Shown one piece after another: positions 52,350 through 61,587 of a stretch of DNA of 64,000 nt (position 1 is its first letter; each line of letters begins with the position of its first letter). Location: assembly GCA_009917555.1 (NCBI GenBank), contig QZDX01000004.1, positions 1 to 64,000 of the forward strand. Reading direction: 5' to 3'. A model generated the notes under the pieces. That model did no database searches. It saw only the letters and a list, made by a program, of their open reading frames with translations, and was not told where the DNA came from. The position numbers and the translations under genes are program-made. Source of the DNA: a bacterium 1XD21-13. GTDB taxonomy: Bacteria > Bacillota > Clostridia > Lachnospirales > Lachnospiraceae.

Positions 52350-54614
52350 ATGGGAGGAAGCACAGGAATGAAGAAAGTTATATGGACATTGTATGGGATT
52401 GCGTTATGCTTGGCTTTGTGTATAACTCTAAGAGGAGTTTTACGTGAAAAGGTTTATATAGAAGAGAAGATTGATATAACATTTAAAGATGGGAAAGCCG
52501 AAACCGCACAGATAGGTGGCACCTATCAGTTGCGTCGAGGTGTTTATCAAGTGACTGTAGATTACGAGGCGGGTACAACCAATCATTATATTTTTGCAGC
52601 TTCACAATTGGAACCCCGGAAAACAGGATGTGATCGTCTTCTTTTAGAGCGTGCGAAAGAGCAGGAAGCTTTTCAGGTCTGGGTGTCTGGTGAGGTGGAG
52701 GATTTTCGAGTGCTAAGCGAGTATGCCGGGGTGGGTGACTACTCCATATCTCGCATGACATTGCGGGAGACTGGCCTTGGAATGTGGCATGACTTATTTC
52801 TCATTCTTTTAGCGGCAGCAGCTGTGTTTTTTTTATTAAAGCTGAGCTTGGAAGGCTTTTTTAATAGAGAGAGACTGACTGTGTTCCTTGGTCTGCTTGG
52901 GATTACTCTTTTAGCTTCTGTTCCACTGTACCTTCCGGGTGTGTATTTGGGGCATGACGGTGGCTTTCACTTGAATCGCTTGGAGGGTGTGTGGCAGGGA
53001 CTGGCCTCTGGGCAATTTCCGGTACGTATACAGCCTAATTGGCTGCACGGCTACGGCTATGCCATATCTGTATGCTATGGGGACATTTTGCTTTATATTC
53101 CTGCGGGGCTACGTCTGTTGGGTTTTCCTGTACAGGAGGCTTATGAATGGTTTGTGTTTTTAGTTAATGGGGCTGTAGCTGCCATTTCTTATGGTTGCTG
53201 GAAAAAAATGTTTCACAATAGTAAAGCAGCATTGTTTGGGAGCTTTTTATATACTCTATCTGTTTACCGACTGGCAAATGTGTACACCAGATCGGCAGTG
53301 GGCGAATACTGTGCAATGATTTTCCTGCCATTGGTGGTCTATGGTTTTTGGTGTATTCTTGGAGAAGAATCGGATAGAAAGAAAAAAAACTGGATTCCTT
53401 TGACTATAGGTTTTACAGGTTTGTTGCAGACGCATTTGTTATCCTGTGAGATGGCAGGGCTGTTTTCCGCTTTTGTATGTGTGCTTTTGATTCGGCGTGT
53501 ATTGAAAAGGGAGAATTTTCTGGCCCTTTGTAAAGCGGTGGTGGGTACCCTCCTTGTCAATGCATGGTTTCTGATTCCGTTTTTGGACTATATGCTGCGG
53601 GAGAATATGAAGATTAATACGGAGGTCTTGTCCGGAGAACCGATTCAGGAGCTGGGGGTAACTGTGGAGCAGATGTTCCGGGTTTTGATGCATGGGACGG
53701 GAATCCCCTTGATAGAGACTATGCCGGGGCAGCAACGGTATCCATGGTCCATAGGACTGGGGCTTCAGATTGCATTGGTCCTAGGTCTGTTTGTGTGGCT
53801 TCGGTATAAAAAACAGGAAAGAGCGGCTAGATGGTCTGGAATGTTTTTCCTTTTATCTTCTGTTGCTTTGATAGGAGCCACAAAATATTTTCCATGGGAC
53901 TTTTTAATTGCATCAGGCTTGGGCTTCCTGGCATCAATTCAGTTTCCCTGGCGTTTTTTGGGAATTGCTGTAGTCCTTTTGTGTACAATGGCCTGTTGCG
54001 GATTTTATGTATTAGAGAAAAACAGAAAGAAAGCCATCGCCGGGGGGTGTGCTGTTTTGATTTTAGCGGCATCTGTGGTGAGCAGCGGCTATATGGTGTG
54101 GACCTATATGGAAAGCGCAAAGGTGTATGAGGATTATGAACAGCGCGATGCCCCGTATGAGGTGGCGAATGGGGAATTTATGCCCTCTGATATTATCTTT
54201 TCCGAGGAGGCTTTTCATCCGGTAAGCCCGGTTGGGGCTCATATGGAGATAAAAGGTTATGTGAAGAAATACAATAGAATTGTTGTAGAATGCTGTAATC
54301 TGTTGGATGAGGAAAATATACTCCAGGTCCCAATTCTTTTATATCGCGGTTATCAGGCATATGACAAGAATACAAAAGAAAGGTTTCCTTTGCTGCGCAC
54401 AGAGACGGGCATGACAGGAATAGGTCTGCCTGCTGGCTATGAAGGAACGCTTTGTATGGAATTTCAGGAGCCGTTTGTGTGGAGAGTGGCAGATTTTATA
54501 AGCATAATAAGTATTCTGGTATTGATATGCTATAAAAAGAACATTAAATTTATACAGAGCCTTTGGCACGACTACCGTAGCTCCATAAAAGGAACATCTC
54601 CGGAAAGCCCATAA
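52350..54614 (+). CDS. Large membrane protein, PTPS-related/GT-C type
   Basis: The 754-residue protein has an N-terminal span, a beta-rich external domain (about 35-145), and about ten to eleven further membrane segments. GHDGGFHLNRLEGVWQGLAS, QPNWLHGYGYAISVCYGD and YRLANVYTRSAVGEYCAMIF match the family named 6-pyruvoyl-tetrahydropterin synthase-related, now seen as GT-C-like. Starts at 52350 (CGGAGG upstream) and 52368 (GGGAGG upstream) are both possible. Its 3' end overlaps the convergent gene by 43 bases. Confidence 0.65.
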   Translation: MGGSTGMKKVIWTLYGIALCLALCITLRGVLREKVYIEEKIDITFKDGKAETAQIGGTYQLRRGVYQVTVDYEAGTTNHYIFAASQLEPRKTGCDRLLLERAKEQEAFQVWVSGEVEDFRVLSEYAGVGDYSISRMTLRETGLGMWHDLFLILLAAAAVFFLLKLSLEGFFNRERLTVFLGLLGITLLASVPLYLPGVYLGHDGGFHLNRLEGVWQGLASGQFPVRIQPNWLHGYGYAISVCYGDILLYIPAGLRLLGFPVQEAYEWFVFLVNGAVAAISYGCWKKMFHNSKAALFGSFLYTLSVYRLANVYTRSAVGEYCAMIFLPLVVYGFWCILGEESDRKKKNWIPLTIGFTGLLQTHLLSCEMAGLFSAFVCVLLIRRVLKRENFLALCKAVVGTLLVNAWFLIPFLDYMLRENMKINTEVLSGEPIQELGVTVEQMFRVLMHGTGIPLIETMPGQQRYPWSIGLGLQIALVLGLFVWLRYKKQERAARWSGMFFLLSSVALIGATKYFPWDFLIASGLGFLASIQFPWRFLGIAVVLLCTMACCGFYVLEKNRKKAIAGGCAVLILAASVVSSGYMVWTYMESAKVYEDYEQRDAPYEVANGEFMPSDIIFSEEAFHPVSPVGAHMEIKGYVKKYNRIVVECCNLLDEENILQVPILLYRGYQAYDKNTKERFPLLRTETGMTGIGLPAGYEGTLCMEFQEPFVWRVADFISIISILVLICYKKNIKFIQSLWHDYRSSIKGTSPESP

Positions 54615-56299
54615 GCTTCCTGACAGTAGCTTCGTATCATTTCATTCTCCTGATCCAGATTGATGAAATAATCATAGCCCAGTTCAATAGCTGTATGGAT
54701 GGAAGCCGCTAATTCTTCTTGATCGGAGGTAATATGGACATCAACCGTAGGCGTATACAGCAAATACTTTGTTAAATGGTAAGTATATCCGGAATCGTCT
54801 TGCGGTATATAGATCAGACAAGCAGGGGAAGGCAGCATAGGATAGGTTTCCATGATTTGCTCTAATTGAGCTCGTGTGCTGCCTTTTGGTGTCCGTTTGA
54901 GAATGGCGGGGCTTCCTCCCATCAGATAAAAACAGATGAAGAGCACAAAAACCAGGCTGCCGGCGGTAATAGACCTTTGTGCATCCAGCCAGAGAAAGAG
55001 CTGGTACATGGTGTATACAAAGCACCAGATAATAATGGTGCGGTAGTAACGATCGTAGCCTGCCATTACAACGGCCTCCCCCATAGGCATGGAGAAAATA
55101 TACATACACAGATTGCCCAATTGATATACAGCGTACACACAGAGAATAAGCAGGGCCGTTTTAACCCAGGGCATAAGCCTTTGCTTCCATATAAAGGATG
55201 CAATGGCAGCAAATAAAAGAATCACAAGAAGATAGAGTAAGGAGCGCTCGGAAAACACCTTGCCGGCGAATGCCTGTACAATTTGCGCCATAGCTTCGCC
55301 GTATTTTTCCTGTATATTTGCAGCATAGGCCTGCAAAGACATAGAGTGGGGAGAATCCATGCTGGAGGCAAATACATATTCTACATGCTTTTTCCAAAGA
55401 AGCAGAGTAAACAGGGGAAGCAGGAGGAGTCCGATCCAGGAGAGTTTTTCGGAATAGGAAGCCTTTTTATTATTTTGAATCCAGTACAGCAGAATTCTTC
55501 CGGCCATCAATGCCCAGAAAAAGATTCCAGAGTTTTTAATCAGAATTGCGGAAGCAGCAAGGGGAACGGAAAGCCAGGTGAGCTTCTTTTCTTCGGACAG
55601 CTCATCTTCAAGGAGGAGAAAGCCTGCAGCGCCTGTCAGAGGGAGAAGGGTATCTACAAGGAGTTCTCCAGGAGTGATATTATAGCTCAATAAAAAGATG
55701 GAGGCGCCAGTGCTTAGAAGGACATTCAGTGCCTTCTGTTTTTTTGCGCAGGAAAATAAGGGCAGGATCATACTGAGACTTAGCATGGTCTGCGCAAACA
55801 TTTGGCATCCTTCTGACACCGGGGAGATAATTTTGCTTACAAAATATACGAAGACAGAGCTTCCCAGAGGATAAGCTTGAAAGAGAATAATACTGCCTTG
55901 AAAACTTTGGAAACGGTTGGTTAAAAGCATTTGCTTTATAAGCAATGCCCAACGAGAAAAATTATCATAGGAATTAAACACCTGCCCCTTCAATAAAAAT
56001 AAAAAATACAGACAGCTTACAGCAAAAAATACATATGCCGGGCAAAGAAATTTACGAAAATCAAAGTGGCTTTTGATTGACAGAAGTAGAAAAGCCAATC
56101 CTGTAGCCAGAAGGCCTGTAACGGTCAGGGAGAGTATATTCAGGATTCCTCCCAGAAATAAGATGCAGATTTGCCCGGCAAAGGTGACAGCTGGTAGAAA
56201 TTCAAGCTTCACCTGAGTATGCTTATGTAAAAAAGCCAGATAGCCCAGAATGGAAAGGGCAAACAGCAGTGTCCGTAAGCCAAGGAGCAGCGTGCTCAT
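54572..56299 (-). CDS. Multi-membrane protein, GT-C-like, unassigned
   Basis: The 575-residue protein has about eleven to thirteen hydrophobic segments and a soluble C-terminal tail (about 480-575). An early external loop, NSYDNFSRWALLIKQMLLT, has the acidic-aromatic character of GT-C enzymes. I do not recognise a specific family. It is the last gene of a minus operon and begins one base after the GT2-GtrA pseudogene ends. Confidence 0.55.
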   Translation of the reverse strand: MSTLLLGLRTLLFALSILGYLAFLHKHTQVKLEFLPAVTFAGQICILFLGGILNILSLTVTGLLATGLAFLLLSIKSHFDFRKFLCPAYVFFAVSCLYFLFLLKGQVFNSYDNFSRWALLIKQMLLTNRFQSFQGSIILFQAYPLGSSVFVYFVSKIISPVSEGCQMFAQTMLSLSMILPLFSCAKKQKALNVLLSTGASIFLLSYNITPGELLVDTLLPLTGAAGFLLLEDELSEEKKLTWLSVPLAASAILIKNSGIFFWALMAGRILLYWIQNNKKASYSEKLSWIGLLLLPLFTLLLWKKHVEYVFASSMDSPHSMSLQAYAANIQEKYGEAMAQIVQAFAGKVFSERSLLYLLVILLFAAIASFIWKQRLMPWVKTALLILCVYAVYQLGNLCMYIFSMPMGEAVVMAGYDRYYRTIIIWCFVYTMYQLFLWLDAQRSITAGSLVFVLFICFYLMGGSPAILKRTPKGSTRAQLEQIMETYPMLPSPACLIYIPQDDSGYTYHLTKYLLYTPTVDVHITSDQEELAASIHTAIELGYDYFINLDQENEMIRSYCQEAYGLSGDVPFMELR

Positions 56300-56300
56300 A

Positions 56301-57387
56301 TTAGAGTCCTTCTATATTTGCTTGATAGGAAAAAACAAAATGCCTTTGTATATAGTAGTTAAACAGATACAAAATCGTATCAACAAGAGCCTTGATAATC
56401 GTGTTTGGAACTGGAAGGAAGGAGAGCAGCGTTACCATCCCACCGGAGCAAAGCATCACAAAGATACAAAGAAGATAATATTTCGCAAGAGAGCTTTTTA
56501 CATTTCCCTGATCTTGAAAAACAAGCTTTCGATTGTACCAGTAATTGAACAGTGAAGAAACCAAACGGGCAATTACTGTAGCTCCCAGAATATGAAGGGA
56601 GATTTAGGAAGCAACCAATCCGCTAGGCCGAATACGGATAAATCAAGAGCAGCGGAAAGCAGGGAGGAAAGAAAATATTTAAAAAAATTTCCCAAAAGAA
56701 TCCGATAAATTTGGAAGGAATCTATAACAGGCCGAAAATGGGACTCGGAATTGTTGTCCAAATATATCGTTTGAATTTCTACAATCTCAAAGGGAACTTT
56801 ATTCAAAGCTGTTTCTGTGAGCATATTCATTTCGTATTCAAATCGTTCCCCCCCTTTAGCTTGCTTAAAGGCTCTAGAAACTCATAGGGAATGCCTCTTA
56901 AACCAGTCTGGGTATCCATAATAGTCTCCTGATAGAGCAAGCGAAACAAAAGAGAAGTAAGACGGTTACCAAAACGGCTGCGCCAGGGAATATTTTCCTT
57001 TTCAAAATTTCTGCATCCCAGGAAGAGACAAGGGCTGCTATGGGAGGTATTCTGCATATGAAAGTCCAGACGCAGAATATCCGCCGCAAGATGCTGGCCG
57101 TTGGAGTCAGCTGTGATAACATTCTGCCCTTTATATTCTTCCTTGGATAAAATATAGGAAAAAGCATCCTTTAAAGCTCGTCCCTTTCCCTGATTATTCT
57201 CATGGATTAGAATTTGGCATTCAGGGCGCAAAGACAGCTTCTGAAAAATATATTGTTTTTCAACAGAGCTGCCATCGTCTACAATGAGAAACTTTGAGGC
57301 TCCCGAACGGATTAGATCATCCACATAGGTGATGAGGTGCTCGGGCGGATTTAGTGCGGGGATTACGATTGTGCTGTTCATGGACAT
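56301..57387 (-). pseudogene. GT2-GtrA fusion gene broken by two frameshifts
   Basis: Three consecutive frames together make one bifunctional protein. Frame one (57387-56827) is a GT2 domain: FLIVDDGSSVEKQYI, HENNQGKGRALKDA, TADSNGQH and MDTQTGLRGIP. Frame two (56830-56573) completes the GT2 domain and begins GtrA with LLGNFFKYFLSSLLSAALDL. Frame three (56564-56301) finishes GtrA with SSLFNYWYNRKLVFQ. One missing G in the GGGGGG run near 56847-56852 would restore FEYEMNML after the glycine run, and one missing base near the GGG at about 56589-56592 would restore GATVIARLVSSL. Such proteins make or flip polyprenyl-linked sugars. It may be a decayed gene or a sequence error. Confidence 0.78.
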
Positions 57388-57398
57388 ACCTCACAGTT

Positions 57399-58913
57399 TT
57401 AATAAATAACGGAGAGATGTACGATTTTTTTCTTATACCAGCTGGCAAGTCCTTTGTTTCTCCAATGTTCAGGATCCGTAGTGATATCCTCAAAATCAAG
57501 GAGCCAGGGTCTTACGGTGTAATTTGGAATCCAGACCTCATCAACGCCTTCCATGCTAAGCAGTGCGATACGGTTTAGCGTCTCACGGTGATAGGTTTGG
57601 GCATATCCTTTACCTAGGTCATGCAGGGCAGATTTTGTTGTAAGAGATCTTTCATCTGTAATAAAGATAGAGAATAGTAAAAAAAGTCCTAAAAAGATGA
57701 CAAATTTTTTCCGATATGTTTGGAATAGTAAATGGAAAAGCCCAAACACGTGCTCAAAGGATTCGGAAGAAAATGCCTGCAGCGTCTGCTTGAGCCATCC
57801 ACTCCAATAAAACAGGTTTAAGATCAGCAGAAGATAGTAAGTCTGCATAATAATATTTAATGTGCGTCCAAAAGTATATGCGGTTCCTAAAGCATAGGTT
57901 ATAGGTGTAAACATAGAAGAAAAAATACAATAGCTGAAAAATGTAAAAAGACCGGGGAAACGAAGCTTAATGGATAAATGTGCAGCAGCGGACCATGTTA
58001 TGGGTATTAATAGTAAAATTGCGGAAAAAAGATAGATATTAGTCCATTTCCCAATATAAGTTAAACCATATTGGAAAGCGTAATAAATGGCTTTGGCAGG
58101 TGGAAGGTTGGAAACAATATCAGCCCCCCGCACGAAATTTCCAGGAGCAGTCACATTTAGAAAAAAGGCGGCTCCTGCAGTGAAAAATGTTGGAATAAAA
58201 AGGAGCAGATTTTCTCTCTTTCGAAAAATAAGCAGAGCAAAAAAAGAAAAGACTAAAAGAACCATGGTGAGCAGAGCCGTTACAAAATTACCGCCTCCAC
58301 AGCAGACTGCCAGAGGAAGAGAAAGAAGCATATAGATAAGGGAATGCCTCTTGGCTAAAAAGGCCAGGAGCAGAACAGAAAAAAGGAGCAGCATACAGGA
58401 ATGCATAAAAACATAGTGTACCGCTCCGCAATACCAAAAAAAGGCTTCTGATGGAGTATCCAAAACCTCAATACTGAGTAATAGAAGAATACAGGTGGTA
58501 ATTTTGTACTGAATTTTAGAAATTTGAAAGCATTTCACAAGTACAACATATAGAAAAACACTGGTTGCAACAATTAACATAAAAAGCATGATAAAGGGCG
58601 TAAGACAATAAAGTCGTTCGCTGATAACGGCAGGCTGAAGCGCCATAAAAAATGCGGAAGCAAAAGGACCTTGATAACCATGCCATTCTATTTCGGCCGT
58701 TTCTACAGCAGCTTTGAGCACGGAAAAAACAGAGCCTGTTTGTTCCCAGGCTAAATGAGCATTCATTCCATAGTTATAGTCATCTCCCACAGGATGGGAA
58801 AAAAGACCCATATATAGAATTGGTAAAATCGAAATGATCAAGATAAAGAGCAGGACACTATATAGCTTTTGATAGAAAGACAGGTTTTTAAAACGCGAAA
58901 TATAGCTTTTCAT
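57399..58913 (-). CDS. Multi-membrane protein (DUF6056-like)
   Basis: The protein is about 504 residues with eleven or more membrane segments. The first external loop HPVGDDYNYGMNAHLAWEQ holds the acidic pair typical of GT-C-like sugar transferases, and FFWYCGAVHYVFMHSCMLLL resembles the DUF6056 group found in Firmicute surface-polymer loci. ATG 58913 is preferred because TAAGGA lies six bases before it; ATG 58922 overlaps that site. It is the first gene of the minus operon. Confidence 0.65.
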   Translation of the reverse strand: MKSYISRFKNLSFYQKLYSVLLFILIISILPILYMGLFSHPVGDDYNYGMNAHLAWEQTGSVFSVLKAAVETAEIEWHGYQGPFASAFFMALQPAVISERLYCLTPFIMLFMLIVATSVFLYVVLVKCFQISKIQYKITTCILLLLSIEVLDTPSEAFFWYCGAVHYVFMHSCMLLLFSVLLLAFLAKRHSLIYMLLSLPLAVCCGGGNFVTALLTMVLLVFSFFALLIFRKRENLLLFIPTFFTAGAAFFLNVTAPGNFVRGADIVSNLPPAKAIYYAFQYGLTYIGKWTNIYLFSAILLLIPITWSAAAHLSIKLRFPGLFTFFSYCIFSSMFTPITYALGTAYTFGRTLNIIMQTYYLLLILNLFYWSGWLKQTLQAFSSESFEHVFGLFHLLFQTYRKKFVIFLGLFLLFSIFITDERSLTTKSALHDLGKGYAQTYHRETLNRIALLSMEGVDEVWIPNYTVRPWLLDFEDITTDPEHWRNKGLASWYKKKIVHLSVIY

Positions 58914-59023
58914 GACAGTCATCCTTAGTATAAGTATTTATTCCAAAAGCAGTAAACCGGAATGGATCTTTAGCGATAATTGCGGAAACCTTAATAGTTT
59001 CTTAATGATTTCTGCTTGAAATA

Positions 59024-59052
59024 ACTATATCGAATCAGGTAAAGTTTGTCAA
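59024..59052 (-). promoter_or_regulatory. Promoter of the minus-strand membrane-protein operon
   Basis: On the minus strand a perfect TTGACA (59052-59047) and TATAGT (59029-59024) are spaced by 17 bases. The 5' leader to ATG 58913 would be about 100 nucleotides. Confidence 0.75.
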
Positions 59053-59069
59053 ATAAATTAGTCTTTTAG

Positions 59070-59098
59070 TTGCCCTATCTTCCAATTAATGCTATAAT
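59070..59098 (+). promoter_or_regulatory. Promoter of the rml operon
   Basis: TTGCCC (59070-59075) and a perfect TATAAT (59093-59098) are spaced by 17 bases. It reads toward rmlB at 59161, whose ribosome site is AAAGGAG. It is back to back with the minus-strand promoter. Confidence 0.7.
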
Positions 59099-59160
59099 AC
59101 CCATATCTATGAGTACAACTGACTAAATTTGATTAAATATTTTTAAAGGAGAATCATCCC

Positions 59161-60243
59161 ATGAGAACCTATCTCGTTACCGGAGGAGCCGGCTTCATCG
59201 GCTCCAACTATATTCATTACATGTTCCGCAAATACGGTGACAGCATCCGCATCATCAACGTAGATGCCCTCACCTATGCCGGCAATCTGGAGAACCTGAA
59301 GGATGTAGAGAGCCAGGACAACTACACCTTCATCCGCGCCGATATCCGCGACCGGGAAGCCATTGAAAGGATCTTCGCAGAGAATGACATAGATCGCGTC
59401 GTACACTTTGCGGCGGAAAGTCACGTAGACCGTAGCATCCGCAACCCGGAGATCTTTGTAGAAACCAATGTCCTTGGCACCTTAGTAATGCTGAATGCAG
59501 CTAAAAAGGCGTGGGAGCTGCCGGATGGAACCTATAAGGAGGACAAGCGTTTCTTATACGTATCCACCGATGAGGTGTATGGATCTCTGGAAGAGGGGGA
59601 TACCTATTTCTATGAGACCACACCCTTTGCACCCCACAGTCCTTACTCAGCCAGCAAGGCCTCCGGGGACATGCTGACAAAGGCCTACTGGGATACGTAC
59701 CGGTTCCCCATCAACATCACAAGCTGCAGCAACAATTATGGCCCCTATCAGTTCCCGGAAAAGCTGATTCCCCTGATTATCAACAATGCGCTGCAGGGAA
59801 AGAAGCTTCCTGTATACGGGGATGGCAAAAACGTCCGTGACTGGCTCTATGTAGACGATCACGCCAAAGCCATTGATATGGTACAGGAAAAAGGGCGTCT
59901 GGGAGAACGTTATAACATTGGTGGTCACAACGAAAAGCAGAACATCGAGATCATCAACATCATCCTGGAGACCTTGCAGGACATGCTTTCTGAGGATGAT
60001 CCGAGAAAAGCCCTGGTGAGCAAAGACCTGATCACCTATGTGGAGGACCGCAAAGGCCACGATCGCCGCTATGCCATTGCCCCGGACAAGATCAAGGAAG
60101 AGATTGGCTGGTACCCGGAGACCATGTTTAAGGAGGGAATCCGTCTCACCATTCAATGGTTCTTCGAGCATGAGGACTGGATGAAAAACGTAACCAACGG
60201 TGACTACCAAAAATATTACGAAGAAATGTATCAAACAAAATAA
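59161..60243 (+). CDS. rfbB: dTDP-glucose 4,6-dehydratase
   Basis: The 360-residue protein starts MRTYLVTGGAGFIGSNYIHY with the NAD-binding GxxGxxG, has HFAAESHVDRSI, STDEVYG and the catalytic YSASK in SPYSASKASGDML. GYGPYQFPEKLIP-type NNYGPYQFPEKLIPLII follows. These are diagnostic of RmlB. It makes dTDP-4-keto-6-deoxyglucose in the dTDP-rhamnose route. Codons favour C in third position, unlike the AT-rich transferase genes to the left. Confidence 0.95.
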   Translation: MRTYLVTGGAGFIGSNYIHYMFRKYGDSIRIINVDALTYAGNLENLKDVESQDNYTFIRADIRDREAIERIFAENDIDRVVHFAAESHVDRSIRNPEIFVETNVLGTLVMLNAAKKAWELPDGTYKEDKRFLYVSTDEVYGSLEEGDTYFYETTPFAPHSPYSASKASGDMLTKAYWDTYRFPINITSCSNNYGPYQFPEKLIPLIINNALQGKKLPVYGDGKNVRDWLYVDDHAKAIDMVQEKGRLGERYNIGGHNEKQNIEIINIILETLQDMLSEDDPRKALVSKDLITYVEDRKGHDRRYAIAPDKIKEEIGWYPETMFKEGIRLTIQWFFEHEDWMKNVTNGDYQKYYEEMYQTK

Positions 60244-60252
60244 AAAGCATAC

Positions 60253-60284
60253 AGGGACAGACCCTTAGGAAGGTGCCTGTCCCT
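60253..60284. repeat. Strong hairpin after rmlB
   Basis: AGGGACAG (60253-60260) pairs with CTGTCCCT (60277-60284), with an inner CCTT/AAGG stem. It begins ten bases after the rmlB stop codon. No T-tract follows, so it is more likely an mRNA-stabilising or REP-like element than a terminator. Confidence 0.55.
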
Positions 60285-60303
60285 CACGCACGTCAAAAAC
60301 AAA

Positions 60304-60486
60304 ATGAAAGTTTCTTTCATTACAGGTGTGTCGAAGCGACTTTCCCCTTTAGAGCTGTCGCGCAGCGACCGGTAAAGTCGCAAAGGCGCACGAGAGAAAC
60401 TTTCATGAGTGCCTTTTCGAATGAAAGTTTTTCTCATTAAGTGTGTGCCGAAGTGACTTTACTCTTTAGAGCTGTCGCGCAGCGAC
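60304..60486. repeat. Two 66-bp direct repeats between rmlB and rmlA
   Basis: Copy one (60304-60369) and copy two (60421-60486) are the same length and match at about 57 of 66 positions by my reading. Each begins ATGAAAGTTT and ends with the palindrome GTCGC-GCA-GCGAC. An inverted copy of the first 12 bases (AGAAACTTTCAT, 60395-60406) lies between them. The second copy ends 8 bases before the AGGAGG site of rmlA, so folding could affect its translation. Confidence 0.7.
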
Positions 60487-60509
60487 TATTAATTAGGAGG
60501 TTTTACAAT

Positions 60510-61379
60510 ATGAAAGGAATTATCCTGGCAGGCGGAGCCGGAACCAGACTTTATCCGCTGACAAAGGCAATCTCCAAACAGATCATGCCCGTCTATGACA
60601 AGCCTATGATTTATTACCCGCTATCCACCCTGATGCTGGCAGGAATCCGGGAGGTTTTGATCATATCAACCCCCAGAGATTTGCCTGTATTCCAGGAGCT
60701 CTTAGGCGATGGTTCCCAGCTTGGCATGGAAATGCACTACGCCGTACAGGAATATCCAAGAGGACTGGCCGATGCCTTTATCATCGGAGAAAAATTTATC
60801 GGAACCGATCATGTAGCCTTAGTTTTGGGAGATAATATCTTCTATGGACAGAGCTTTTCCAAGGTTCTGAAAAATGCGGCCTCCCGCACCGAGGGAGCCA
60901 CCATCTTCGGCTACTATGTAAAAGATCCAAGAGAGTACGGCGTTGTAGCCTTCGACAAGGACGGCAAGGCCCTCTCCATCGAGGAGAAGCCTGTGAACCC
61001 CAAGTCCAACTATGCCGTACCGGGCCTCTACTTCTACGACAACGACGTCGTAGAAATAGCCAAAAACGTAAAACCCTCCACCCGAGGCGAGATCGAGATC
61101 ACCAGCGTCAACAACGAATACCTCCGTCGAGGCACCCTCCACGTAGAAACCCTGGGCCGCGGCTTCGCCTGGCTTGACACCGGCAACCACGACGCCCTCT
61201 TAGACGCCGCCGACTTCGTAGCCGCCTTCCAAAAGCGCCAGGGCCTCTACATCTCCTGCATCGAGGAGATAGCCTACAAGCGTGGCTTCATAGACAAGGC
61301 TCAGCTCTTAAAACTGGCGGCCCCCTTAATGAAAACCGCCTACGGCCAATACCTAACCGACGTAGCCAACGGCCTGTAA
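60510..61379 (+). CDS. rfbA: Glucose-1-phosphate thymidylyltransferase
   Basis: The protein is about 289 residues. It starts [18 protein letters not shown], then [29 protein letters not shown] (metal-binding aspartate) and [13 protein letters not shown], all diagnostic of RmlA. It makes dTDP-glucose from dTTP and glucose-1-phosphate. ATG 60510 follows AATTAGGAGG. The 3' half is rich in C-ending codons, which produces long antisense frames that should not be read as genes. Confidence 0.95.
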   Translation: MKGIILAGGAGTRLYPLTKAISKQIMPVYDKPMIYYPLSTLMLAGIREVLIISTPRDLPVFQELLGDGSQLGMEMHYAVQEYPRGLADAFIIGEKFIGTDHVALVLGDNIFYGQSFSKVLKNAASRTEGATIFGYYVKDPREYGVVAFDKDGKALSIEEKPVNPKSNYAVPGLYFYDNDVVEIAKNVKPSTRGEIEITSVNNEYLRRGTLHVETLGRGFAWLDTGNHDALLDAADFVAAFQKRQGLYISCIEEIAYKRGFIDKAQLLKLAAPLMKTAYGQYLTDVANGL

Positions 61380-61456
61380 TTGTAACCATTATAAAGAAAC
61401 AAGCAACAAGCCAAGCAAAAACATTGTGAGAAAACACCGTTCGTTACCAACCGTCA

Positions 61457-61552
61457 GCAGGAGAACAAAAAATCATTCTCCCCAAGCGCCTATGCACGGA
61501 GCGGAGCGAAGTAAATCGAAGCGACGGGGAGAATGATTTTTTGTTCTCCTGC
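61457..61552. repeat. Perfect 27-bp inverted repeat between rmlA and rmlC
   Basis: The left arm (61457-61483) and right arm (61526-61552) are exact reverse complements over 27 bases, with core AGAACAAAAAATCATTCTCC. The 42-base loop contains GCGGAGCGAAG and TCGAAGCGAC, echoing TCGAAGCGAC in the repeats after rmlB. The arms are far longer than an ordinary terminator stem and no T-run follows. It could be a mobile palindromic element or a strong RNA processing site inside the rml operon. Confidence 0.8.
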
Positions 61553-61587
61553 GTCCGTCCTAAACCACCCAAGGGAGAACCACACAA

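Noticed and set aside
60304-60486. CRISPR-like repeats
   Set aside because: There are only two imperfect copies, with an inverted fragment between them, no spacer series and no cas genes.
59647-61190. Long minus-strand frames across rmlB and rmlA
   Set aside because: The C-ending codons of the rml genes suppress stops on the opposite strand. The translations lack recognisable motifs.
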